The notes under the pieces are model-generated. The model was given only the letters and a program-made list of their open reading frames with translations, searched no databases and was not told the DNA's origin. A stretch of DNA of 64,000 nt from Alentia gelatinosa (taxonomy: Eukaryota; Annelida; Polychaeta; Phyllodocida; Polynoidae), in assembly GCA_950022655.1 (NCBI GenBank), contig OX465580.1, positions 122,185,016 through 122,249,015 on the forward strand, written 5' to 3'. Numbering within the stretch: the stretch's first letter is position 1; each line of letters begins with the position of its first letter. The translations under genes were made by a program, and so were the position numbers. Shown here piece by piece: positions 12,097-25,695 of the stretch.

Positions 12097-12249
12097 TACG
12101 AAACCGAACTCGAGTTAGCCTTGTCAATGTTTATACCACTCTGGTCAGGTCTGCTACTCACTAAACTCGGCTAACGCCTCGTGTAGTAATACACGACCTG
12201 CCCATCGTGGCATAAACATTGACAAGGCTAACTCTCGTTTGGTTTCTAC
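12097..12249. mobile_element. Short MITE with ~42-bp inverted ends
   Basis: The left arm 12097-12138 (GAGTTAGCCTTGTCAATGTT inside it) and the right arm 12206-12249 are near-perfect complements. The 153-bp unit could fold into one long hairpin. The middle has a smaller hairpin (CGTGTA/TACACG). No coding capacity. Confidence 0.88.
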
Positions 12250-12514
12250 TAAGTATCTAAACGATTGGCCCTATGGCACTGCACAAGCATACACTATGAG
12301 ACTATGAGAAGTGAGTTAAAGTAACTCGTTGGTTATAGACCTGTTGTGTGTATCTTAGACCCATAGATGAATTACTTATATCCTAATATGAAGTCAAAAA
12401 TAAAGATGGGTACAGTAAATCATGGTACTCTAAATAGATAAAGAGCTAGTGTATTTTATTTCAGAGAGAACACATTGAGGCAAATTGATAAACTGGTATA
12501 ATGTTGGATGGGAA

Positions 12515-12542
12515 CGCGTCGGCCAATGGAAACGGGCCTTAT
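12515..12542. repeat. Solo end of a GGCCCGTTTCC-type MITE
   Basis: CGTCGGCCAATGGAAACGGG with GCCTTA after it matches the terminal sequence of the elements at 19645 and 25696. The partner end is not clearly present, so this is probably a truncated copy. Confidence 0.6.
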
Positions 12543-12737
12543 GCCTTGTTTCTGTTACATTTGACAGGTCCATACTGACTGAAGCCGTTCAGGGTTGGCC
12601 TCTATATGCACAATCAATCGGAGAGCACTTCTCTGCAATCCTGTTTCAATTCACCGATCTGGCGTCGGTATACACTAAAAATTGGTAGTACCCGACTGCA
12701 GATCGGTGGCGAATTGTCTGCCCGTGGAATATGGATT

Positions 12738-13343
12738 AAGCCTATAAGACATCGACATTTTTGTTACCGATTTATCCCAACTATCAGCTCAGTAATAACC
12801 GGGAATAAAATGTTGATATCTTATACCTATAAGAATCGACATGTAGACTGTTCCCGAGCACACTTCCCCCGTTCAGAACTTCTTGGGAGCCGCACCCTGC
12901 AGGGCCCCGGGCCGGGTGGGAGGACGATGTATATATAATGCAAACTTTAATAACTTTTGCTCCATTTAGGATATCAGATAACGGGTTTCAGATTTAATCT
13001 GATAATGGGTTTCAGATTTAATACCTTACAAAACGGTATAAAGTAATTAGGTATAGAATGGCGGGTGTGGGGGGGGGGGGGGGGGGGGTCAAAACATTGT
13101 TCTATGAGCGGCCTGCTCAAAATCGGGAACAGCTGGTGAAAGTTCGTACATCGAAATCGGTCGGGCAGGGTCGGATATTTCTGACATGGTATTAAATATT
13201 GTCCCACGCATCAGGAAAAACAATAAAGTCGGGTCGATGAAGTGCGTATATCGACCCGAGTGTGCAGATTCTAACCGACCCGACGGATTTGTCTGGCAAT
13301 GGAGGATTCGGGCACAGTTGGCGTTTCGATGTCTTATAGGCTT
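12738..13343. repeat. Inverted pair enclosing a poly-G tract
   Basis: AAGCCTATAAGACATCGA at 12738-12755 is an exact complement of 13326-13343. The 606-bp unit could be a decayed TIR element. Its interior contains a G20 run and GACCCGA words, and I see no coding sequence. Confidence 0.55.
13069..13088. repeat. Poly-G tract, G20
   Basis: An uninterrupted run of 20 G residues, preceded by GCGGGTGT. Confidence 0.95.
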
Positions 13344-14601
13344 TACACATTACGCGGTCTACACGGGACACCAGAGCAAACTCCACACTGGCCGCCAGAC
13401 CTAAACTCTTGTGGGATTAAACCCTTGGCCACCTTGACCCCCTATAGCTATATGTGTTTTTCACTGTCCCTGCAGATATATCGAATGACTGGACCTATGT
13501 TTTGAGAGTGTAATTTCCAAGTCTTGACGCCATTTTCGATGTTTTTATTTCAGTTTGTGTGTATCTTGAATAAAATGGCCATAACGGTAAAATACTCAAT
13601 AGCATATTTCAGTGATAGGAGCGAGTAGGTAAATGCATTTTAGTAACGAATGAAAGTAGAATAAGTGATAAAAGTATTGTTAACACCAATACAGGTGGTA
13701 TTCACAAGAGAGATGTGAGAATCCATTGTTACTGTGGGTTTGTGGTGGATGGGTAATCCAACACGTCCCATGCCCGTGGCATGTAGGAGCGAACTGGCGG
13801 GAATGACAGGGCACGTGGTAGCCTAGAAGCCTGGTATATGTACTAACATATGAGGCCAGGTAACTAACGCCATTTTTCTAGTGCATTGTGGGATTGCCTT
13901 GAGCTGGTACCCGACCAATTAGATTTACTCTGGTTCCCCGCTCGAAGGCGTGACGAAATCTGTTCAAAACATTCTAATAAGATATCTTTTATCTTTTGAA
14001 AGGGTGGTATTGTTTGTATTATTCAAAGTCTAAATAAGTTATTTGGGGAATTTCGTGAGACAGGGATACTGGCTCCACAAACACGAATGACCCGGGAACC
14101 AGCATAAATACAAGCTCGTTTCAAATCATGCCTTACCTGTTCCATTGTTTATTTGGGCAGAGAATCAGTCTAGTCACGTGATGGCGCATATAGTCCAGGT
14201 ATCAGGTCGTTTTATCAATAGTCCAGTTGCAGGACATTGACAAATTGGTATATTAACTGTTAGCGCATTCCTAGGCATAGCAAAAAGCAATTTACAATTA
14301 CTCTTCAATGACTAATGCAGAAAGTATATATATATATATATAATTTAATTTTCACAGATCCTGCTCGTCTGGTTCACTATGGCAGAGTGAGTGAATCCCC
14401 AACCGTCGCGTATCAATAGAATTATTGACGTAGTCATCAATAGGCCACGCCCCCAAATGGCAACACTATGGTTACGCGCTTAGCAATAATGGTTATGACT
14501 AATTATATATGTATAAGCTATGTCAGTTATACATTTAAATATATATAGTTGTATATTGTAACGTCACGATAAGGAGACTGAGGCCTGGTAAAGTGCACAA
14601 G
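13344..14601. other. Unassigned sequence
   Basis: No gene or bounded repeat was found beyond a short TA run at about 14326-14342. Confidence 0.45.
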
Positions 14602-14636
14602 CATTGATAAGAATTGTATTCTTATCAATGGAGAGC

Positions 14637-14730
<94 letters not shown>

Positions 14731-14743
14731 GACAGAGAGAGAG
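14602..14743. repeat. Palindrome joined to a (GA)n/(GACA)n microsatellite
   Basis: CATTGATAAGAAT and ATTCTTATCAATG form a 29-bp hairpin at 14602-14630. It is followed at once by about 113 bp of GA repeats with GACA interruptions. The purine run on one strand is long enough to favour triplex (H-DNA) formation. Confidence 0.93.
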
Positions 14744-17700
14744 CGTAGTTATTGAGATAATTTAAAGCTGTCCTTCACGACGTTGTTGAGAACCTTAGAA
14801 AGAGGGGAATAAGGGAGGTGCGATAGCTCATTTTCTAAGGTTGATGGGTGGTGATGTTTTTCGAGTAGTTACCCTTTGGAGAGTGAGGAGGGTGGCGTGG
14901 TCCCGTAGATTTGGGTGCGCGTCCCCACGTGACCGCCCCTGTACTGGCCGGATATTGTTCGTTTCTTCTCGTTTACGCCTTAGTACTAACACGTTATCTA
15001 CAATGAATATCACTTGAACTCATCATATCCTGGCATCATGTTTGACGTCTCTTATTACTTCTGTGAGTACGTAGACTCATTCTGCGATCTACAGGGACAG
15101 ACCTTTAAGGCACTAGGGAGGCAACAGGGACTGCTGGCTGCTTGGAGATATTAATCTACACTTGTTTACAAGCCACAGACAGAGGGTCACGCTTTTAGGT
15201 TTGATCCAACACCGGTGGAGGCAGTTACGCCTTGTATGGACGTCACACTTGCTACCCATTTAACGAAATTGAAGTGTTATCCCATTAGTACAGCCCGTCA
15301 CCATTTCATTCGTTCAAAAACGGTGGAAAAAAGATACAAAGAATACGAAAGCAGTAGGCAAAAAGGGAAGCAATTGCAGTAGTATTTATTTGCAGGAAAA
15401 AATGACATCTTCGCACGTTTGTATTTACTTCTCTGCCTCGACCTTTTAAACATTTTGCTAGATTAATGGAAACGAAAGAGGTTAGTAAAATTAAATGTTA
15501 AATGTTCCGATGTACTGATTTCCAATCTAATATTTTCTCATTAAATTGTTATACTTATTTTGAGGGAAGCACATGCCCATGTTCTGACGGTTTTTCAGAA
15601 TGTTATTACTTTATGGCAATTATTATAAAAAGCTAGGATTTTGTCTGTTTTGCTGCAGCTTCTACATAAAGGATCTGAAGTTATTTGTCTCCTGAAAAGA
15701 TACTTATTATTTGGAATTATCGCAGAATTAAATCTTCATCATTTTGGTTGTCATTCCTACTTAATGATAATGATATGTTTGTCTTTGTCTATTCTTTCGT
15801 CGTTTTTGTGTGCCAATGCCTCTTCCCACCTCAATTGATTTATAGGCTCCTTTTTTACCAGAGTTATCAGCAATGAAAGACCAAATAGCCTTGCTGTGGA
15901 CTCCTCTTTCCTTGTCAGGTTATTATTGTCTATACATTCACAAGACATATTGGAAGAAGATGTTTCTTAACAATGATATTAGGTCTAAAAACTGTCCTTT
16001 TATCTGAAAGGTCGCCCCAATTCTTCCCAGGTCATAAAAAAACCGTCCTTTATTAGATTCCCAACTTTTATTGTACCTGCCACTTGGCAATTATGTCATA
16101 CCTCGCATTTTGTCTTTTTCTTTCTGTTATGGGTGGACAAGCTTTGTAATCTTTATCCCATTGTTTTATGAGGTTGAGGTTGTCACCATATGTTTGAAGA
16201 AGAGGGTCCAAGAATTGAAGTCCTCTCGACAGCCTTGGGATCTATCTGATTCTATTAGTAATATACATTTTTTCTAGGCCTAGGAGGCCCAACCCTCCTT
16301 AGAGCGTACTTCTACATTTCATTGTTTACTTTTTCTGGAAGGGAGTACTCTATAAAGACCTCATGGGGAGTATGCACGAAATGTAGGATATATAGCATAG
16401 TTGGTATCAAAAGATGATATGTTACACCACTTTGCCTTTTATTGAGATACTCTTGTCTGTCCAATTGTTGCAGATGCTTCTACATCTTGCTAAAATTCGC
16501 TTAAGGATCTTGTCATAATTAGATTTCATTGAAGGAGCAGCGGAGATGTTTATACCTATGTTTATACGAAAGTCTTCTGTTTGAATGGTGACTTGTAAGA
16601 GGTAGTCTCCCTCAAGTGTTCCCAAGGGCACCAAGCATGAGAATGGATCTCCTTCACTTTCTTGGTGTGGTGGGTGCGATTGTAAGAGGTGAAACGGTTG
16701 AAAAATAAATATGTACGGTAAATGATACAATGTGAGCTTCTCAAAACAAAGGGTAAAGAAAACATAACACGCGATTGGTTCCACTATGTTTTAATCAGGA
16801 CAATAGCACTTTTATTAAGATGATGATATGTGTGCTTTGCCCGGTACTTTATATCATAGATAGGCTCCCGGACTGCCTGTGACTGTATTCCAAAACATTT
16901 ATTTCTTCAAAGTCGGAAAGGCCGAAATCCTGGAAGATTGATATCCTGCACCATCTGCAATGCTTTTAATTTCCATAACCTACCTTTAGAAATGACACAA
17001 AGAACACACCCCACCCCACCATTTAGTGATTATAAGGATGCTAACAGACCTTTAAAGGGGCTTTTAAAGAAATATTTGTTTGTGAGATATGTTTTGGATA
17101 AGATTTTGAAAGGATTCCGTTAAATATCTGTAATATTGATTTATTCCGTAATTCTTACAATTATTCAATACACATTTGCATGCGAGTTTGACTGAGAAGA
17201 ACACCCCTGGTAAAGTTTATAACTCCAATAACCAATTCAGTAAAGTGATCAATTAGCCCTACCTGCCATTGTACTCCCACCGTATTTACACTTTGTGAAC
17301 AGATCTCTTTTATAGATACCTAAGAAAGGAGTGTTTCAATGGTGCGATCGAAAGAGAGTGGATCTTTTAATGAAAGTCTCACTACCAGCCTCCAAGTAAG
17401 TTCATTTCAATGGTTGATTTTGTAATTATCCCATGTTAATCCTTTAAGGAGGGTTAGAATGAACAAACCTGGTCACTTACCAGCAGTCACCTAAGCTGTT
17501 GGTCACGTATTAAAACTTTAAATTAACAATTATTTTAATTGTCTTTGCATGGAAATGCCTTTCAAGGCAGTGAAATGGATTATTTATCATATAACACAGG
17601 TACCAGTATCATTTGTAAGCTATAGGGCTTTGAAATCTCAATTATTATTGACAACATGATATGAATGTAAAAAATGGACTATTTGTATTCATGGAACAGC

Positions 17701-19644
17701 ACTGTCTCTTGACGGAATAATACCTCCTATTTCTCAGTATTCACTTTATTCACTGTATCACTGTTGTCCATAATCAAATATCATATTAAAACCTAAAGTA
17801 TTCGATTAATTTCTATGGTAATATCAGAGAGAAAAATCCTTAAGGTAAATTGAAATGAGTTATGCAACTTAAAATGACTCATCTTCAGTAACTCACGAAC
17901 ATAAGTATATCTTTTACAGTAAATATCAGTACATGCAATTAAGTTTTAGAGATCAATCATTTTACCTAGTCTTGTTTTATATAATTTTCCATTAGTTTTT
18001 AAGCAGTATCTCACCAAAGAAGTCCATAGGAATATTATTAACTGGAAATACTTCTATATGCTGAGTTATTGCCACATTCTGTTATGATGGTTGCTCGAAA
18101 CAGCCTTGGAAGGCAACTAAGAAATAAAGATGATGACTTATGGAGTCACTAACCAAATGATACCCATCAAGTTTGTCGTTGTTTTAATGATTCCCAATTT
18201 TATTGTTGGTTCATACATAAAGAGTACACAGAAGGTAAGAAAAATGAAAATCAAGTACTTCTAGGCTACTACAAAACTAGGTAAATTGGTTAAAAAATCA
18301 ATACAAAACTTCAATTCCATCCTAAAAGTATCTTTATGTGGTAAGTAATATACTATTTTTAACCTGATAATCCTACAAGCTTCATCATATGTACCAAGCA
18401 GAAAACAGAACAACTCTCGTGCTATAATCAATATTTGCAACAACACTTTTAAGAAAGAATAAATGGCAACAGTTCTGACAACATATAACTCACTCATTTG
18501 TATTCAAACACCTTATTAAGATGATCTATGGTAAGTCAGTATTGGACTGTGACACATATGTAAATTAGTAGTTGATCATCTCCTACATGACAATGCTGAA
18601 TGAACACATGTAACCTCCTTTAAAAAAAACCATAATAAAAGAGAGCCATGCTCAAATTAAAAAAAAGAAGATTATGTTTATTATATACATTTTTAGATAT
18701 ACATGAGGGGGGAAATAAGAAAATGTTAATTTGGGTTCGGGAGTACGAAATGACACATTCTCAAATCAGTAGACAATCTCGGTGGAGAGTAACAGACACT
18801 TAGGCCTGGCATCCACCTACTACAAAAGAAATTTAGACCTGCCGATATGACTCTGATACAAAAAGTAAATATCAGAGACTTATCAGGGGGGTCCATATTG
18901 TAGACAAATGTCTAGACATGCCACTTCACCACGCATCGAAATGGATTTCAATAGTACCAGGGCACAAGTTCAATTCTTGAGGTTATCTTCATTTTTGGAT
19001 ATATGGTACACTATAATTTGGAATATATCGCATCAATAATGTTTCCCAGGACACATAAAACAGATAGAAGTAAAACGGGTTCACCAAGACATGAATGGAG
19101 AGCAGGAACTCTTAAAACGGGATTCATGCCGAGAAAAACATCGAGAGATTGGGTAATTATGGATGGAAGGAAAGGTGACGTGATAGGATTGGGTATATTA
19201 AGTCAGACAGAGTATGGATGATATCAAAGGAATAAATCTTAATCTGACAGATGACATGAAGACAACTGCTATTTCAAATTAGGAACACTTTAATGATTAG
19301 AACTACGAGGTAAACAGGGAATTGCCAAATTTAATCTATTCAAATCGTATTGAGAGCGTCCAGGGGGCCGTTGCTCCATGTTTTGCGGATCGCAGAATAG
19401 TGATCCAAGGTTGAAAGCTTTGCTACAGATTTTTTGTTGATCGCATCATAATTATGTCGCCATCTATATCAAATTAGGAATCTAATGAACCTTTCACTTA
19501 TGACACTGAAGATGCGATGTTGTAAAAGGTAGCGATACAGCATGAAAATAACGATACCACATGACACTATCCGATCTTACCAGACCAACGCTTTTCCCAA
19601 ATTTCTAGGAGCAACGACCCCCTGAGCCACTGCTTAGTTTGCTA
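14744..19644. other. Long unassigned stretch
   Basis: I find no supported exon, RNA gene or repeat family in these 4.9 kb. Short frames are compatible with chance in AT-rich DNA. It may be intergenic or intronic sequence of low repeat content; neither can be shown from the sequence alone. Confidence 0.4.
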
Positions 19645-19946
19645 TAAGGCCCGTTTCCATTGGCCGATCTCCAGTCACCGATCTACGGTCAGGAACCGCC
19701 GACATACTTTTGGCACTGCTGATCCACAATCGGTCAATGGAAACGACCCAGCTCGTGAAATGACCCACGTCTTTTTCTGCTTAGATTATGCAATGTGGCA
19801 CCACCCATCACTGAGTGAAAGCTTGGTGGCTGAGTGAAATCTACTACCCTTCTATATAGACGCCCAGTCAGTGGCACCACCGAGTGACCTTCTGGGTTAC
19901 TCAGAAAATCTACACCCTTTTCGTCGGCCAATGGAAATAGGCCTTA
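19645..19946. mobile_element. GGCCCGTTTCC-type MITE, single copy
   Basis: TAAGGCCCGTTTCCATTGGC at 19645 is mirrored by the right end GGCCAATGGAAATAGGCCTTA at 19946. An internal copy of the TIR core (GGTCAATGGAAACG) lies at about 19732. It is 302 bp, and the same element in opposite orientation occurs twice at 25.7-26.3 kb. No coding capacity. Confidence 0.85.
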
Positions 19947-20102
19947 TGAGACACGATCAGTTCTGTACGTGATGCGCAGGTATGCCGCGAGGCGGCGTGG
20001 TAGTTCAGTTCTTCTTTTTCAAATTTAGCGCGAATTCCAATTTGCCTCAATGTGAGCGATACATTATCTATGTGTCAGCTAGAGGCGTTCATGTCATTCG
20101 TT
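19947..20102. other. Unassigned spacer
   Basis: Short sequence between two elements, nothing recognised. Confidence 0.5.
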
Positions 20103-20637
20103 TATAACCCACCTAATACAAAGTCTCCACAGGAAATGTATAGAGCACCTGGAATTCTTTACCCGGAGATTCCGGCATATCAGAATCTCCGGGAAGAGAT
20201 TCCGGAGAAATAGTCCCATTCATTTAATTTGAAGTCAAATTATCATGTACTTCTAAATAAGTTGAATGTTCATTCAATATTAATTATTTATAATCAGTCA
20301 TGATAAACTCATTTACCATCCGAAATCACTGCCATGAAACATGTCTCATACTAAAAACACAGACAAATGGCGAACGTTATGACTGGGGAAAGTATACACT
20401 GAATAACTACCATGTTTGACACTGCTGCGACCATATCGAGCGTGTAGTCATCCTATAACTTGATACATGATCCATTCTTTTCATCAATCTTGTAGGTTGG
20501 TATTAAAATACAATAATGACTGGTTTTTATACAAGTAACCCTAATCTCCTCGTAGTTGACGATGTAATATCCTCGTTGTCGCTCGGATATTACTACGCGT
20601 CAACTACACAAAACCAGTCATTGTTGTGTATTTATCC
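20103..20637 (+). mobile_element. Composite hairpin element, copy B
   Basis: The left end TATAACCCACCTAATACAAA matches copy A. The box holds CCCGGAGATTCCGG, its inverted form ATCTCCGGG, and GAGATTCCGG again (20162-20206). The hairpin begins near 20505, with outer arms AATGACTGGTTTT (from 20513) and AAAACCAGTCATT (to 20622). Its inner arms are GTAGTTGAC and ACGCGTCAACTAC, around AATATCC...GGATATT. The left hairpin arm carries AATCTCC, complement of the box word GGAGATT. The equivalent part of the right arm has been lost. About 300 bp of extra sequence separates box and hairpin. Confidence 0.75.
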
Positions 20638-21625
20638 ACATTCTTCTCACGTTGGAAGGGTACGTAATTTAGACCACATCAGGCAGCCATACACAGCCCG
20701 AGTGCAGACCACCTGACATCAGGTGGGACGCCAAAGCCAACCCCCGTGACCTCCAGTGTTATGATACAGAGATAGAGGGCGCCAAGGTCAGGGTCTGTTA
20801 AGGAGTGGCAAACAGTACTACACTGGGCACCGCAGGGACCTGCTTCCTGTGGCCCATACTGGTCACCTGTCTGCAAACACTGCAGACATTGGCCCAGGCC
20901 GGGGGCCACTGACCCCTATGCACACCCGCGCCTCTGGTGGCGAGTGGGGATTCATCCCGTCTGATGGACAGAGGCCCCGGGCGGGTAATTCTGTTATTCA
21001 GTCAGGCCAATTGGCATGCGCTATCAGGAGAGGAAAAGTCCGCGTAGAAAGGTCCCGAAGATGTAGAAGCTATAGTAAGAGGGGGGCTTGTGAGGAGTAA
21101 GCCATAAAAAAGAGGTAGCTTCCTCACGTGAGTTAGTTCCATGGAGGGGGTGATAGTAGGGCGGTGGTGGGTGGTGGGTGGTGATTGCATAGGGTGGGGT
21201 GTGGAGATGTAGCGGAGAGGATGGTTTGTTCAGGGTGTGCCTGTGTAAATAGGGGTTGCTGGGTGGCTGGTAAAGGATGTGCCGTAGAAGAGAGGCCAAA
21301 CAAAACAGCCTTCATGAGCAATGGACTCAGCTACCCCGTGTTATAGATGATACAAGTAATGTCTTTTTAATTGATTCTAATAACCATCCGAATATTGATA
21401 TATGTGTGTATGAATGTATTCATGTATACATGCAGTGGTATATCTGACTAGATGTACACATCCCATTATCTATATAAATATTATCATCATTATGCACATA
21501 CATGTAGTCAAATGGATTCATACATACATATGGATATACAAAAAGACTCACATGCAGACGCACCTTCACACATATACATTTACTCGCATCTATTCAGAAA
21601 TACAGTATACCTTTGCATATGTATG

Positions 21626-21630
<5 letters not shown>
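20638..21630. other. GC-richer unassigned stretch
   Basis: Positions 20690-21000 are clearly GC-richer than their surroundings and have short frames on both strands. None shows a recognisable domain or splice pattern. Positions 21130-21250 are G-rich (GGTGGTGGGTGG). It may be a degraded repeat or part of an unrecognised exon. Confidence 0.35.

Positions 21631-21690
<60 letters not shown>
21631..21690. repeat. (AT)30 microsatellite
   Basis: An uninterrupted AT run, preceded by GTATGTATGT. It creates artificial I-Y reading frames on both strands. Confidence 0.97.
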
Positions 21691-21695
<5 letters not shown>

Positions 21696-24600
21696 TATAC
21701 ATATATACATATGCGTCGTTATGAAAGACACATTCATGTATAAATAAATTTCTAGACTCACATATTGTTACGCACATACAAACGTAAAAATATACATACA
21801 TAATACATATGCACAAAAACAAAGTAATTAGACATCGTCCTTTCTCTTTCACACATATGAGCCGCCGGGCCTTTGCCACATACTTTCCTGCTATGTGGCC
21901 ACGTTCCATAATGGTACAGGCCAGATTTTTTATTAGCCAGGTACACAGACCCATCCTGCCACACAGGAAAAATACATTCGGCACTGCTCCATGAGAGTGC
22001 AACGATGGGTAGATTAACACAATGAGAAAACTAACCTAAGAATGTCCATTTCTTTATCATTGATTAAAACATTGTCTTTTCCTTTTCCACAAAGGGACTG
22101 CTGACGTACCTAGCCTAGAGCAACGTTGGCTGCCTGCTACTCTCCGAGATTTGCTGAGTCAAAAGGAGGATGATAGAGGCCTTTCGGAGGTCAGATATTA
22201 AGAGAGAGGGATGTAGAGGGAACAAAGGGGAATGAGACGGAAGAGAGGAAGTGGGAGGAAACGAAATGGAAGAACTTGGTACAAAAGAGACACAACATCA
22301 AGGCAGAGTGTAGGATGGAGTACTTACAATGCTGTGTTTTTGGGGAACTAGGCTGACTACTGTTGCTTACATATCTATCGCTCACAAATGTGGCTTCTTG
22401 TACATGCCAGGTCGTCAGTGAGCAGGAGTGAAAATATCTATCATCTACACTTCCTGGGAGAGACAAACTAAATTGATTGCCTAGGACTTCGTGGTTGACG
22501 CCACAAGGAATAAGAAATAAAATTAAACTGCCTTGTATGCGCTCTCACCAATTAAGCAGCTGTGAAACCTGACTTGGCAGATTACCACTTTAAAAAAAGC
22601 ATTTCCAATTAGCTGTTTTTCCATCTCTTTTTTATTATCTTCCCATTTCGAAACCCATAAACTTAGTGCGGCAGCTCCTGCCGTGTCCTGAGAGGATTGA
22701 TTGGGAAAACGTAGGCCACTTTACCTCCCAGGTGCAGATACAAATAATCATACTGGAGCAGTTGATAAAATAGTTCCATAATCATTGCATCTTACAAACA
22801 AACAAGTTCCAATCTCCAAACCTCGTCAGCGACTTGTAAGTATTTTAAACGAAATTGCCTGGATTAATTTAATTAATGAATTGTCTTGAAGATCGACACA
22901 GGAATCGTTCTATGATTAATTCAAAGTGCTGAAAATTTGACAATTATCTGACATTTTTCCCGGGGAAGCCTAATGGGCCATATAAGCTAATTATTTTGAT
23001 AACTCTTCTACGAACCATCACTTATAATTAAGACATAGCTTTCATTTATGAATAAATGCAAAGTTTAGATGAACACAAGCCTCCTCTCAGATGTACAGAA
23101 ACTTGGCACTTGGGTTTTTTCCACTTCCACGGCCATTTATCTACCATTTCCCGTCTCAGACGCTTGCTGTTTGATTAACTGTTGTACACTGCTATACACT
23201 GTTATACACTGTTCAAATTCGTAATTTCTCTCAACAGTGAAAAACGTTATGATAAATATTTGTCTTCCACAGTCCTGCCTCACATAATTCATTGAGGTGA
23301 ACAGGTGAGTTATGATGGATGGGGAGGCAACTGTCTCACTCAGTGCGGCAAAGCTTGCTACGCACTCTTTGATTAACAAAATGAACTACTTACCATGCTA
23401 GTCACGTGAGCAGCTGAGTGCTACCACGGATTTGAACTTTCAAAAAGCCTTTTACTATCCTGCCACCCTACAATATAATGGTTTAGTATAACTGAGAACA
23501 TTTGATGATGCTGTTATACCGAAACATGAGGGGAAAAAAAGTTTCACAGGGAATCGATTGAAACCAACAAACTATACCTTGCTGACGACACGCCCTGCTT
23601 TGTTGTATCGAGCGAAATTTCTGAATGAGGTTCGTATATGTAAAAAAACAATGGAATACAATAAAGAAAGTTGCAAAAAAAAACCCAAAAAACCCACTTT
23701 TTTAACTGTTCAAATTTGTATTTCTCTTGACAGTGAAAAATCTGGCCGTTATGAGAAAGCCATATCGACCGTTTACCATTACTGATAACTGGTAATAATT
23801 TTGGGAAGTTGATGTCTCCCTCGGGCTATTCTTGTTTAGTAGTTACTTCTGACAGCCTGAAATCTTTCTTTTTAAACACTTTTCTGTTGAGTCAACCATC
23901 TCTGTTACTTCGGCATATTCTGTCACCCCATATGCGCATGTGCGTGACAGACAACTGGCAAAGTATCCACACGTCACCAGTTCTTTGCCAAACGAGCCAG
24001 GTATCAGTCATTTTTGTGACTAATGTCCTTTTAGGCAGCACAAGGTTGGGGCATCACACTGCAATTCGGGATCGATGCCGTTCTACAGGTTACAAGGCAA
24101 ATCCTGATTGCTTGAGGTATCGACGTGGAAGATTGGATAAGAACTACTCCAAGTAAAGTCAGAATGGCAGATCCAAAGATGTTTCCATGGAATGGAAACA
24201 ATGACAGAAAACCATGCTATTTGTCAATATCTTTTCTTAAACGTGTTATGCCACAGGTCTGTGAGAATCTGTAATGGGATTAAACCACTAATCCATAATC
24301 TTAATGGACTGAATGCTTTTTAGACGGGAGTTGCTGCTCTGCAATTTTAGCATGTTTCTTTATTTTCTTTTTATTGCACATTTAGCTCAATATGATATAT
24401 TGATCTCAGAATCAGCATATTGTAGACGAACACCTTTACCTGTTTATGATATATGGATCTCAGAATTAGTAAAATCTATTACCTAACTACAAAGGAGACA
24501 AACAAATATGTCTAGATCATCAAAATTAAATTTACTCAAATTGAATCTTAACTATTATAGGTAAAGCAGTAAATCATCATTTGATATACTTACAAAGCTG

Positions 24601-25089
24601 TAAGTTTTGTCAAGTTGTGTTTCAAACCTAAACACCGATGAGGGCGAGTATTTAATCTCTTTGGAATAAAACATAAACCGGCATTTCAATATACTACCAA
24701 ACCGGTGATCCTCACACAAAAGTACTGATAAGAGATCCTTGTGAGCAACGAAAGGAGATCCCACGAGAGAAACGCTGACGGTACGCAATATGAGACACTT
24801 CTCAGTGAACTTCAACTGAGTCCTTCGTGCATTTCCCCAACTATTCTTGGGGATTGATTTCTTCACACAGAGAAGTTTATTAAGTAGGATGGAACACCCA
24901 CACACTCAACAAGAAATCCATGGCCCTCTTTTTATAATCCCTTCACTGAATAAATAACATGTTTATAATCAATATCTTTATGTTTAACATATACGTTCTA
25001 TAATTCTAGTGGCGTTAGAGAATTTTGAAAGTGTGTGAATTAGGGGGGAAGGTGGGGAGTGACGGGGGAACTGGAAATTTACTGACGTT
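21691..25089. other. Unassigned sequence, partly homeodomain-site-rich
   Basis: No gene is supported. Positions 22550-23050 contain several ATTA/TAAT cores (near 22551, 22608, 22864, 22915, 22989, 23024). A three-unit TACACTGTTA repeat lies near 23186-23214. Related TCTC(T)AACAGTGAAAAA words occur at about 23230 and 23725. A two-unit TATGATATATNGATCTCAGAAT repeat lies at 24390-24460. Confidence 0.4.
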
Positions 25090-25345
25090 TTTATTTTAGC
25101 ATTCTTGCATGCTGTACAAAGTCTAGACTTGGCCATTATTGTATGCTAAAATGTAAGACTTTGACATTCTTACAATCTGACAGTGAGTCATTGTTACATG
25201 TTAACACATCAGATCTTGACATTCCCTCAAATCAGAAAGTCAGAGTTTGATGTTGTTACATGCTAAAAGAAAAAGTCGAACTTTGGCTTTCTAACACAAT
25301 TAGTTATAAAAAAAGCCAAACTTTTAATTTTTACATGGTGCAAAG
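25090..25345. repeat. Diverged tandem repeat
   Basis: Words such as TTACATG(C/T)TAA and AAAGTC(x)GA(A/C)TTTG(G/A)C recur about every 45-60 bases across this stretch, suggesting four or five strongly diverged units. The period is irregular and should be tested by alignment. Confidence 0.45.
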
Positions 25346-25695
25346 TAGCCTGCTGTAGTTTGGGCTATAAATTATAGCTTCTGACCTTTTTTGGGGCCAC
25401 AAAAAGTATCTTCCTACTTTGACGCCAAAGTTCTGGAACAATGAACAAAATTTTTAGGATATAACCCGAAGTTCCCTTACTTTTTATCATTACAAAAATA
25501 ATAAACTAACAGTACTCCTGATGCTAAACAATATTTTCAGATCGGGAGTTTGGCTAAGGGTGTAGAGTGGTGTCATTTTTTTGCTTTCTTCCCTTTTTAG
25601 ATTTTAAATAGAAAACATTTACTAGATAGGTTGGTTTCCCATAAATCGATCTAGTTGAGCTTCAATCCATGTACATCCCCTGTATATCACACAAA
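25346..25695. other. Unassigned spacer
   Basis: AT-rich, nothing recognised. Confidence 0.45.

Noticed and set aside
21414..22020. Overlapping frames of 90-146 codons on both strands
   Set aside because: Much of their length is translation of the (AT)30 run into alternating I and Y; no domain or splice context supports them.
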